Origin: CBDAUN01 sp965214615
GTDB taxonomy: Bacteria; Pseudomonadota; Gammaproteobacteria; Arenicellales; JAJDZL01
Length of the DNA stretch: 64,000 nt
NCBI GenBank assembly: GCA_965214615.1
Contig: OZ243952.1
Span: forward strand, 2,294,001-2,358,000
Direction of reading: 5' to 3'
Part shown: positions 45,651 through 53,848 of the stretch, piece after piece
Layout: the number at the start of each line of letters is the position of its first letter
Numbering within the stretch: position 1 is the first letter of the stretch
The notes under the pieces: generated by a model
What the model saw: the letters and a program-made list of their open reading frames with translations, nothing else
Database searches by the model: none
What the model was told of the DNA's origin: nothing
Translations under genes and position numbers: made by a program

Positions 45651-46743
45651 TCGGAAACAGAAACCTTCTCGGCTGATCGGCAACAGCGAATGTCTGATGC
45701 CTTTCGAATGTGCCGCGATCGTTTCGCCAGCACACGATCTTGCGTGTCAGTTGAAGAAACGAAAGTGACGGAGTGTGACCGGCTTGTTCGACATGAATAA
45801 CAGATAAGTCATCGCAGGTATCAAGCATGCGCGCAATGGTGTCGTTCGAAGTCGCATCGCTTAGCATTCCATGGACCAAGAGAACCGGACAGCGCAATTT
45901 TGACCACTCATGCCAAAGATCGAGGCTTTGCCTGGATTCGGCGCGATAGGCCAGCATCGCGCGAAGATCGTGACGGTAGACCCGTCCCTGCTCTTCGTCG
46001 GACCAGCGTGTCTTGCAGTGCGCATTGCGCAGCAGTGCCGCATCCGAAGCCGGTCCGGCATGTTTCGCTGCGGCGCCGGTTCGGCGAAACATTTCAGCCG
46101 GCGAGCCGAACTTGTAATGCCTTGCGACAGCAGTGGCTCTGCGCCGCCGGCGTTTCGCCGGTATGTACGGACCGCTGTCGTTGATAATGAGCGAGACTAC
46201 CGATTGAGGCATCTCGGCGGCAAAGCGGATCGCGGCTGCGGCGCCAAGCGACGAACCCAGAATTGTGCAGCAATCGATCCCTAGATGATTCATGAATTGC
46301 TTCAGCTGGTCGACATAGGCATCTAGAGAATAATCAGTGAGTTCGGCAAGCCATCCGCTACAACCGCGCCCTGCCAGATCCAAGGCGTACAGCCTCAGTT
46401 CCGGCTTTGCGTCCAATGCAAGAAAATCAAAGCGCTGCTTTACATTGGTCAGCCCTCCGATTGCAATCACCGGTTCGCCGCTTCCGCCGGCATCGGAATA
46501 CGAAAGCCGAACCGCGTACGGCTTGCCAACGCCAAATTCGGAATCTTGAAGATGCAGCGGGTGCTCGTATTCGAAGCTTTGCGCCTCGGGCCAGCCAATT
46601 TGCGCATTGCTCTTTTCGACGGCATCGATTAGACGATCGTAGTGCATCCAGTTCAGTTCCTGCACCGACTCGACGTCCAATTCGGCAAAGCACGATCTGA
46701 GCATTTTGTCTGCGCGGTAAGCCGATGAAGACGATTCATCCAT
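45643..46743 (-). CDS. Alpha/beta hydrolase
   Basis: A 366-residue alpha/beta-hydrolase. The nucleophile elbow is LGSSLGAAAAIRFA (Ser in G-x-S-x-G), the oxyanion segment is VIAIGGLTNVKQRFDFLA, ALDLAGRGCSGW is typical of the fold, and the catalytic His is in VEQAGHTPSLSF. There is an N-terminal extension of about 85 residues before the core. Substrate is unknown. It starts 45 bases after the SpoIIE-type gene and overlaps the phosphatase gene, so it sits in the same transcript. Confidence 0.87.
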   Translation of the reverse strand: MDESSSSAYRADKMLRSCFAELDVESVQELNWMHYDRLIDAVEKSNAQIGWPEAQSFEYEHPLHLQDSEFGVGKPYAVRLSYSDAGGSGEPVIAIGGLTNVKQRFDFLALDAKPELRLYALDLAGRGCSGWLAELTDYSLDAYVDQLKQFMNHLGIDCCTILGSSLGAAAAIRFAAEMPQSVVSLIINDSGPYIPAKRRRRRATAVARHYKFGSPAEMFRRTGAAAKHAGPASDAALLRNAHCKTRWSDEEQGRVYRHDLRAMLAYRAESRQSLDLWHEWSKLRCPVLLVHGMLSDATSNDTIARMLDTCDDLSVIHVEQAGHTPSLSFLQLTRKIVCWRNDRGTFERHQTFAVADQPRRFLFPNA

Positions 46744-46788
46744 AATTCAGGTCTGCCGGCTTACTCGGGGTTTTGCGCACCATTTCAG

Positions 46789-49344
46789 CTATTGCGTAGC
46801 GGAAAAAACCAAAGTGATTTGATTGCGATTGCCGAGTCGTTCATATTTGTAATCGCTTACAAGAGACTTGACGAAAAAGACCCCGAGTCCTCCGACCTTG
46901 CGTTCGTCCAGCGATAGATCGACTTGCGCTTCGGGCGCTTGTTCAAAAGGGTTGTACGGCGCACTCTTATCTTCAAGCACGACAGTGAGCTGATCATTTT
47001 GCTCAGTCAGCACGACATGGATATCGTCTACCGGGTAGCCCTTGCCATAGCCGTAGCTGACTACGTTGGTGATCAGTTCGTCAAGTACGAGATTGAGGCT
47101 GTACGCCCAGTTCGAAGGCCAATTGCGCGCTTCGCTGTGCTGTTCGATCAGATCTGCAATTCGCCCAAGCTCCTTAAGGTCACTCTCAAGCGTGATCTCC
47201 AGAACAGCAGATTCCTTGTCATCGTCGGCTTGCTCGACGGTCTGTTCACTGGTGCGCTTGAAATTCAGCACCACGCAGGTAATGTCGTCAAACTGATCGG
47301 CTCCGCCGACGTGCCGATTGACCTGGGCGACAATTTCGTCGACATCCTTCTGAGCCGACTCGTTGTCCAGTTTCGACGCCAGTTCCACCAATCGCTCCAG
47401 CCTGTAAGGCTCACCTGTAGAATTGAATGCTTCGGTTATTCCATCGGTAAAGAACGTCATGCGAGATCCCGGTTTCAGCTGAAATTGGATTTCGCTGTAA
47501 TCAAGACTTGGAAACATGGCCAGAACAAATTCATTCTCCGACTCCAGAACATCGACTTGTCCGTCGCGGTAGTGCACAGGAGCGTCATGTCCGGCGGATG
47601 CATAGGTAAATACGCCAGTCGATTCATCCAGCACCCCGTAAAGCATTGTCAGGAATAGCTGTTCGTCGTTGTTCTCCTCGAGAAAATCATTCATGGTCTC
47701 CAAGACTTTTGCCGGCGAATCCACATACAGGACAGTGCCACGAAGCAGGGTTCGGGCCATTGCCATGAACAGCGCTGCCGCCACGCCCTTGCCTGATACG
47801 TCCGCCACTGCAATCCCGATGCGCCGTTCATCCAGTCTGAAGTAGTCGAAGAAATCGCCTCCGACTTCCTTGGCCGCAAACATCGAGCCTGCGAGATCCA
47901 CGGTTTCGGAAACATTGAACGGTTCCGGCAGCAGGGACAGCTGTACCCGGGTCGCAATATCCAGTTCCTGTCGCAATGCGATCAGCGCTTCGCGCGTCGC
48001 TATTGCTTCACGCAACTTCTGATGCTGGTTCTGAATTCGGCTTGACATGCTTTGGAACGCGGTCGCCATCAGCGCCAGGCCATCGGAATCGCGGGCTGCG
48101 CCGTCGCTCTCGGATTCTTGTGCCAGACTGGTGATTTCGCGTCGAATCTTGCTGCCTTTCTGAATAATTTGATCCAACCGCTGCAATTCGTCGATCACAG
48201 CCTCGCGCTCCTCGCCATCCAGCGTGCCCGCCAGACTGGTCATTTCGCGCTGAATGAAGCGTTCCTGACGCGACCGCTGACGCTCTCTGGAACGGCGCAA
48301 TCGGACCAATGTCAGCAGACTTGAACGAAAACGGTCGACCGCATCGACGATTGTGCCGACCTCGTCGCGGCTGAAGACATGTTCGATCTGAACATTCAAA
48401 TCTCCTTCAGACAGTGCGTTCAGAACTTTGACGCCCTTGGCCAGCGGCGAGAATGCGCGCGACATGTACACGTTTAGACCAATCAGCACGGCCAGCACGA
48501 AAATGACGATTGAAACAATCGTAATTTGGCTGATGCGTTTCTGCTGCAAGGCGAGCCCGGTTACATCCTTGATGATGACTAAGCGCCCCACAAGACCGCC
48601 AAGGTTGGATATCTCAGGCAGCACGACTGCAGAAAAGAAACGCTCTTCAAATTCGAAATTCTGCAACACGCCGATATCGATCAGCCGAACCTGATCACCG
48701 TAGGTCTGCCATGGCGCACCATCTGATGCGGCAAGCAATCGGCCACGGCGATTGACTACGGAGACCGATGCCTGAGTGAGATTTTCCATCTCCTCGATGG
48801 CTTCGACGATATCGATGGCATAGACTCCCATCCCGGCGGCCTTGCCGGATTCGGTAATCAATGGGAATGCGAGAACCACCGCCGTATTGCGGTCCCTGTC
48901 GTTGCCCACCCCGGAAATTTCGTAATCGAACTCAATGGCATCCATCGCGACGCCTTCGCGAATGACGGAACTTTGAAAAATTGCCGGATGTGAAGAATAG
49001 GCGATCGTCCCGTCCGAAAAGATCGCATCGAAGCGATCCGCAATTCCGCCTTGCATGATCTTTGCTGCGATTTCGATGCCGAAGGTGCGAATTGATTCGC
49101 TGTCGCCGCTTTCCAAAGCGTTGATGAAGGGAACGTTTGCCTCGACCAGCGCCTTGCCGTCAGTCATGCGCTGGATCAGTTCTCCTTTCACTTTATCCCA
49201 AAGATTCTGCTGATCGAAAATAGTCGCTTTCGCGTACTCGATCTGTGCCAGCTCTTCGCGCTTGTTGGTGGCAAACAGAATGGAAATGCAGACGATCGCA
49301 AAAGCGATTGTGACAAAGAAACTGATTCGTGTTCGCAGCAGCAT
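46789..49344 (-). CDS. Membrane sensor with HAMP, SpoIIE/PP2C phosphatase and RsbW-like kinase domains
   Basis: An 851-residue three-part signal protein. TM1 (about residues 8-26) and TM2 (about 277-299) bracket a periplasmic sensor of roughly 250 residues; a HAMP domain follows (LSEGDLNVQIEHVFSRDEVG). A long coiled-coil linker leads to a PP2C/SpoIIE phosphatase with metal residues in EVGGDFFDYF, IAVADVSGKGVAAALF, TFFTDGITEAF and QFDDITCVVL. The C-terminus is a GHKL ATPase/kinase with N-box LVLDELITNVVSYGYG and glycine box KVGGLGVFFVKSLV. It carries both opposing activities, dephosphorylating and phosphorylating a STAS antagonist, in one chain. The likely partner is the STAS protein at 44626-44967. 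Confidence 0.92.
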   Translation of the reverse strand: MLLRTRISFFVTIAFAIVCISILFATNKREELAQIEYAKATIFDQQNLWDKVKGELIQRMTDGKALVEANVPFINALESGDSESIRTFGIEIAAKIMQGGIADRFDAIFSDGTIAYSSHPAIFQSSVIREGVAMDAIEFDYEISGVGNDRDRNTAVVLAFPLITESGKAAGMGVYAIDIVEAIEEMENLTQASVSVVNRRGRLLAASDGAPWQTYGDQVRLIDIGVLQNFEFEERFFSAVVLPEISNLGGLVGRLVIIKDVTGLALQQKRISQITIVSIVIFVLAVLIGLNVYMSRAFSPLAKGVKVLNALSEGDLNVQIEHVFSRDEVGTIVDAVDRFRSSLLTLVRLRRSRERQRSRQERFIQREMTSLAGTLDGEEREAVIDELQRLDQIIQKGSKIRREITSLAQESESDGAARDSDGLALMATAFQSMSSRIQNQHQKLREAIATREALIALRQELDIATRVQLSLLPEPFNVSETVDLAGSMFAAKEVGGDFFDYFRLDERRIGIAVADVSGKGVAAALFMAMARTLLRGTVLYVDSPAKVLETMNDFLEENNDEQLFLTMLYGVLDESTGVFTYASAGHDAPVHYRDGQVDVLESENEFVLAMFPSLDYSEIQFQLKPGSRMTFFTDGITEAFNSTGEPYRLERLVELASKLDNESAQKDVDEIVAQVNRHVGGADQFDDITCVVLNFKRTSEQTVEQADDDKESAVLEITLESDLKELGRIADLIEQHSEARNWPSNWAYSLNLVLDELITNVVSYGYGKGYPVDDIHVVLTEQNDQLTVVLEDKSAPYNPFEQAPEAQVDLSLDERKVGGLGVFFVKSLVSDYKYERLGNRNQITLVFSATQ

Positions 49345-49444
49345 CGCCGGATCAGTCCGCAGTATGCTCTTGGCAGCCTGCCCTGATGCCGATCGCGGCT
49401 GACAGCGTCTTCGTCAATCGTCGGCTGTTGCAGCGCATCACAGG

Positions 49445-50491
49445 CTATTGGCTGGTGGTGTAATTGAAATCCGCAATCGGAATCATGCTCATCGGAGGGA
49501 ACAGTCCCAATTCGTGCACGACATCGTTGTTGATCCAAAGCTTAAATCGCGAAAGGCGCGCGACCGGCAAATCTTCCGGACTAATGCCGTCGATCAGAAT
49601 ACGTTCAGCCTGAACTCCGGCCAGCTTGCCCAATGTGTGATAGTCCGTCACCAGTCCAAACATTGCCCGATGATTCTTCAACGGCGCCTGGGTGGATGCG
49701 AATGTCGGCAATCCGACTTCGATTGCGGTCGAAGTATACACTTTGCCATGTCTCGTCAGAAAGGAGTCCGGCCCCATATAAAGCAGTTCCGCACCTTCGT
49801 TCTTGGCCTGACGGATGAGATCGGCAAGAACTTCCGGATTCGGCTTGTCTTCATCGTTAAGCGGAATTGGCAGCACCAGCAAATCCAAGTCCATCTTTTG
49901 CGCCGCCTCAGTGAGCTGTGCAACGTTGGTTCTTGAATTTCCCGATGTGCTGTCGTAGATCACAGCGATCTTTTGAAACGGGCGGTAGGCCTGAATCGTA
50001 TTGAGCTGGCTCTCGATCGCTGCCAAAAAGGCGACCCCGGTTACGTTTCGGCCAGGGTTCTCGTATGATTCCACAATATTGGTGACCTGCGGATAGGCCA
50101 CCAGCACAAAGAGGCCGGGAATATCCCTGATGAACTGCTCCGGATCATCCGCAGCCGCCCGCCCTACAATGCTTGTCGTGGTTCCGGTTCCCCACGTATA
50201 GACCAGATCCGGCCGGGCCTGGCGGATCTCTTCGATGATTCCCGGGGCATTGCCGCGGTCCAGATTCAAGTTGCGAACCGTGAATTCGTAGGGGATGCCG
50301 CGCTGATCAAGGTAATCGCGAAAGCCGTCTTCCACTTCGGTTTCTCCGCGCCAGACAACGCCGAATATTCTGTAGGGATCCGCATCGGCACCCTTGGCAG
50401 GCTCCTGGGCATGGGCACCGGTCGCCAGACCTAGGCCAATCGCTAGAAGCGACGCAAGCATCCATGCCAGTGCTCTTATGCTATTGCTCAC
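49445..50491 (-). CDS. ABC_sub_bind (TrpX-like) periplasmic solute-binding protein
   Basis: A 348-residue binding protein of the PF04392-type fold. GTG 50491 overlaps the upstream gene by 11 bases and is followed directly by a signal peptide (ALAWMLASLLAIGLG, ending near GAHAQ). The fold is indicated by LVYTWGTGTTTSIVGRAA, NPGRNVTGVAFLAAIESQLN, PFQKIAVIYDSTSGNSRTN and LPTFASTQAPLKNHRAMFGL. No ABC permease or ATPase is adjacent; its neighbours are sensor proteins. It probably captures a ligand and either feeds the sensor-MFS protein or modulates a sensor. The gap to the SpoIIE-type gene is 100 bases. Confidence 0.87.
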   Translation of the reverse strand: MSNSIRALAWMLASLLAIGLGLATGAHAQEPAKGADADPYRIFGVVWRGETEVEDGFRDYLDQRGIPYEFTVRNLNLDRGNAPGIIEEIRQARPDLVYTWGTGTTTSIVGRAAADDPEQFIRDIPGLFVLVAYPQVTNIVESYENPGRNVTGVAFLAAIESQLNTIQAYRPFQKIAVIYDSTSGNSRTNVAQLTEAAQKMDLDLLVLPIPLNDEDKPNPEVLADLIRQAKNEGAELLYMGPDSFLTRHGKVYTSTAIEVGLPTFASTQAPLKNHRAMFGLVTDYHTLGKLAGVQAERILIDGISPEDLPVARLSRFKLWINNDVVHELGLFPPMSMIPIADFNYTTSQ

Positions 50492-52658
50492 GAACAGCCT
50501 CGCCCGGGCTCTCGCCGGGGTCCGTCGCGAACCGGCTGCCGCTGCGCAGAGTGACGGCATAGACCACCGTCAGCACAAGCATGATCACGCCGATCGCTAT
50601 CATTGCGTTGCGATAGCCGAAATTGCTGCTTAGCGCAACAACGAGCATCGGTCCGATTACCATTCCGCTTCGCTCGAAAACCCGGTAGGTACTCAGGATT
50701 GCACCCCTGCCTGCCAGCATGCGGTGCTCCATGGCAACAATTTGCACAATTGAGTGCTGTGACGAGAACGCCAGGGAGTGCCCCAGCCCCAAGCAGATGA
50801 TTGCTGCAAGTACAGCCACGGTGGGCCCGCCGACATAGACATCTGCAAGTCCGACGAGGAACCCCAGTCCGGAAATCAAGCCTGACGCAATGACCATGAA
50901 CTCATAGCTCTGCCTGCGATCTGCAATCCGTGCCGCCAGCTTCGTAAATGCGATGGTCACAAGTCCGTACAGCATCATCATACGCCCGATCGCAGACTGG
51001 GAGTGCTCAAGCTGGTTCAGGTAAAGCGGGACCAGGTAGAACAGAAATCCTGCCATCACCATCTTATTGGGGATCGAGGCCAGAAACACCAGTCCGAAAA
51101 AACGCCTGTTGGACAGGAGAACTCTCAAGTCACCGCCTCCGAGCATGAGCTTTTTGTGACGCGCATGTTCAACCCCATTGGAATCAGGCCCGATACTCTT
51201 GAAAATCCGCAGCACCATAAGTCCGGAAATCAAGGCAAGGAACGCGGAAATCAAGAACGTCGCCTCGTAGCCGATACGGTCGGCGATGATGCCGCCAATC
51301 GGCGGTCCGCAAATCACTCCGACAAATACCGCTCCGACGAAAATCGCTGAGTTTCGCGCCCGGTTGCGGTCACCGGAGTGCTGTGCAACCCAGGCCTCCG
51401 ATGCTGTAAAAATCAAGCCGTAGCCGACTCCCGTCAGCACCCGCCAGGCAACCAGATCAAAATACGCCTGGGTAAAAAACGTGCCGACAAAACCCGCAAA
51501 TGCAATCGCAATCCCGGAAAGAAAGACATTTCGGGCGCCGTAGCGGTCAGTCAATCCTCCTCCCAGCGGCGTAACCGCCATTGCGGCGAGCATGCATAGC
51601 GTAATAGGCAGACCGACGTACCACTCATGTGACACCATCGAATCAATCGGCACATGACGCGACACGAAAAGCGGCAGAAACGACCGTGAAAGCTCTTCGG
51701 CGAATATGAACAGAAACAGAGGAACTCTGATCTTGCTGGCATAATTGGACATCAGCGTCACATCTCCAGAGAAAATGTAGACACGATCCAATCTGGTCTT
51801 GACCTGCTCAATCCTGCTCGCAACTGCCTCTTTCAGCTGTATTGTCTTAAGTTCCTGAACTTCAAATACAAAATCGGCGTAGTGACGCTCAAGTTCCAGC
51901 AATAGGCGATTCATTGAGGTGATCACGCGGCTGACTTCGTCGCGGGCGTTCATTGCAATGCGGCTAGAGAACACGCCCTTGGCTCCGGCGCTGAGCACTG
52001 TTTCGATGTTCGCGATCGGCTCAAAGTAGTAGGCGCCCATAAAAAACACGATGAACTCAAGCGCGATAAGGCATAGAATCGCAACAACGATAATCAGTTC
52101 AAAGAATATCTCGGTGAACTGATTTCGCACATGCTCGCTGCTGACTCCTACAAAAAGGTGGATCTCATCGCCTTCGAAGGTATAGATTGGAAACGAGCCT
52201 GCGACGTAGCCGAGCATTTCGGTGGTAAAGTTCTCGTCTCTGTTCGGGGCCGAGGCAATGACCTGCTGAAGATCCGTATTGCCGATCCCGCTTGTAAACA
52301 TCGCATTGCCGGCGGGGCCGACAAGCGCCAGAAACTCGATATCCGCGTTGTCTTCGAGGAACTTGCCGAGATATTCGTCGACGCCGACCAGCGCGCTGTA
52401 GTTGATTCCCAAATCGACGATGGCGTAGGTTATCTGGCCTGCGACCGATTCTCCGATCAGATGCGCCTTGCGATACAGCTGGGAATCAAGTTCGGCTTCA
52501 AATCCCGTCAATGCGTATCGCGCTATCGCAATCTGACCGGCAAGCAATACAACCACGGCAAGAACAACGAGCTTGAACAGCAATGTGCGCTTATCTGCCA
52601 CATTCGAGTCTTCGGAATACGGAGGCAGCAGTCGGGATTTGCCCGGTATCTGGCTCAT
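50481..52658 (-). CDS. Periplasmic sensor-HAMP domain fused to an MFS transporter
   Basis: A 725-residue fusion. TM1 (about 26-48) and TM2 (about 187-213) enclose a 140-residue periplasmic sensor region; a HAMP-like segment with ARDEVSRVITSMNRLLLELE and a coiled coil run to about residue 300. From about 310 to 700 there is a complete MFS fold, with its signature at TPLGGGLTDRYGARNVFLSG and the second-half repeat TKLAARIADRRQSYE. HAMP domains normally couple to kinases, cyclases or chemoreceptors, not carriers. It is one uninterrupted frame with no ribosome-binding site at the junction. Start and stop overlap neighbours (ATGA with the upstream sensor gene, 11 bases with the binding protein). 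Confidence 0.9.
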   Translation of the reverse strand: MSQIPGKSRLLPPYSEDSNVADKRTLLFKLVVLAVVVLLAGQIAIARYALTGFEAELDSQLYRKAHLIGESVAGQITYAIVDLGINYSALVGVDEYLGKFLEDNADIEFLALVGPAGNAMFTSGIGNTDLQQVIASAPNRDENFTTEMLGYVAGSFPIYTFEGDEIHLFVGVSSEHVRNQFTEIFFELIIVVAILCLIALEFIVFFMGAYYFEPIANIETVLSAGAKGVFSSRIAMNARDEVSRVITSMNRLLLELERHYADFVFEVQELKTIQLKEAVASRIEQVKTRLDRVYIFSGDVTLMSNYASKIRVPLFLFIFAEELSRSFLPLFVSRHVPIDSMVSHEWYVGLPITLCMLAAMAVTPLGGGLTDRYGARNVFLSGIAIAFAGFVGTFFTQAYFDLVAWRVLTGVGYGLIFTASEAWVAQHSGDRNRARNSAIFVGAVFVGVICGPPIGGIIADRIGYEATFLISAFLALISGLMVLRIFKSIGPDSNGVEHARHKKLMLGGGDLRVLLSNRRFFGLVFLASIPNKMVMAGFLFYLVPLYLNQLEHSQSAIGRMMMLYGLVTIAFTKLAARIADRRQSYEFMVIASGLISGLGFLVGLADVYVGGPTVAVLAAIICLGLGHSLAFSSQHSIVQIVAMEHRMLAGRGAILSTYRVFERSGMVIGPMLVVALSSNFGYRNAMIAIGVIMLVLTVVYAVTLRSGSRFATDPGESPGEAVREQ

Positions 52659-53443
52659 ACCGCCGCCTCTTCGTCTAATTTTCGAATCTCCTCGGTTGCC
52701 GAGCCGAGGTCTTCATGGGCACGAAGCACCGCTTTGGAAAACCCTGGAAACGCGTCGTGCTCAATCTGATCCAGCCGGGCTTGATCAATCTCGCGATGGT
52801 TCTCGGCGATATCGTCTATCGCCATGCCCATATAATAAAGATCGCGAGTCGAGCGCCGCAGCAACAAGGCGACGCCGATCACGCTGAGCACGATCATTGC
52901 CAGCACTACGATGCCGCCAAAATACAAAAGACGCTGAGTCTGGTTCGCAATACTGGAATCAAGAAATTCTCTTGAAAACCTTAGGACGAGCGACCCCACA
53001 TCCTGGCTCAGGTTGTTGCGGATCGGCACGCCGACCAGGCCTGCATCGATTTGCAGGCGCGACCACCAGTCCTTGCCGCGATTTTCCCGCCACGTTTCAA
53101 CTGTCTGTTCTGAAACCAGATCTCCGACAAGGCTGATGTCGGAACTGAACAAGACAGTTCCTGATTCGTCGAACACTTCCATCGACAGAATATCCCGGTC
53201 TTCGCGCAAGTATTCTTCGAGTTCTTCGGACACGCCTTCAAGGTCGTTAAGCGCAAGTCCGAGGTCCATTCGAACCTCGATCCGATCGCGAATATCGCCG
53301 ACAACGAACTGAAACCGCGAATTCAGCAAATCCGCCAGAGTGGTTTCGAACTTTTGAATGCTGAGTACTCCGGTGGTCACTACGCCGACCACCAAAATCA
53401 CGGCCATAGCCACCGCAACACGAATTGCGAGCCCAAATCTCAT
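52655..53443 (-). CDS. Two-TM periplasmic sensor with HAMP-like tail and no output domain
   Basis: A 262-residue membrane protein from ATG 53443; GTG 53476 is an alternative. TM1 (about 8-27) and TM2 (about 172-198) surround a 140-residue periplasmic domain with a Cache-like core (SMEVFDESGTVLFSSDISLV, SRLQIDAGLVGVPIRNNL, VGSLVLRFSREFLD). The cytoplasmic part is only about 65 residues: a HAMP-like and coiled region ending EEIRKLDEEAAV. There is no kinase, GGDEF or receiver domain, so it must signal by binding another protein. It overlaps the sensor-MFS gene by 4 bases (ATGA) and is the first gene of the operon. Confidence 0.82.
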   Translation of the reverse strand: MRFGLAIRVAVAMAVILVVGVVTTGVLSIQKFETTLADLLNSRFQFVVGDIRDRIEVRMDLGLALNDLEGVSEELEEYLREDRDILSMEVFDESGTVLFSSDISLVGDLVSEQTVETWRENRGKDWWSRLQIDAGLVGVPIRNNLSQDVGSLVLRFSREFLDSSIANQTQRLLYFGGIVVLAMIVLSVIGVALLLRRSTRDLYYMGMAIDDIAENHREIDQARLDQIEHDAFPGFSKAVLRAHEDLGSATEEIRKLDEEAAV

Positions 53444-53476
53444 CGACAGTGCTTTGCGCCTGTTTTCATGCGCCAC

Positions 53477-53848
53477 TCGGTCAGCGGGTTTCAGGAAAAT
53501 TACACGTGGGACAACTAGTCAATCAACGCCCGGACTTTTTTTACGCACACGTTTGCGGCGAAGATTGCATTTTTATTAGTGCAGGTCGGTATTTTACTAC
53601 CTTTTTACTGGAATTTGTACCGGTTTCGCGCGCAAAATCTCCAAGTCTTTGAGAAATGCCGGCCAATTGCATCAAATTGTTCCAAAATGAATCGATCCAA
53701 CGAGTCGTTCAGATCAGGACTCAGATGCCTGAAATTAAATTTGCGCCGAAAAAGATCTTACTCATGCCCGATGATTTCATTTCGCACAATTGACAGAAAA
53801 TGGCGATGCCGAGGCATGGCTCAACAAAATAAGACGGCTATCGCAAAG
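53477..53848. other. Intergenic region upstream of the sensory operon
   Basis: About 370 bases between the 3' end of the GcvT-family gene and the sensor gene. It is AT-rich and holds a plausible minus-strand promoter at 53497-53526. No coding remnant was recognised. Confidence 0.5.
53497..53526 (-). promoter_or_regulatory. Candidate promoter of the sensory operon
   Basis: On the minus strand, TTGATT (53526-53521) and TAATTT (53502-53497) are separated by 18 bases. Transcription would start near 53488, giving a leader of about 45 bases to ATG 53443. Confidence 0.45.
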
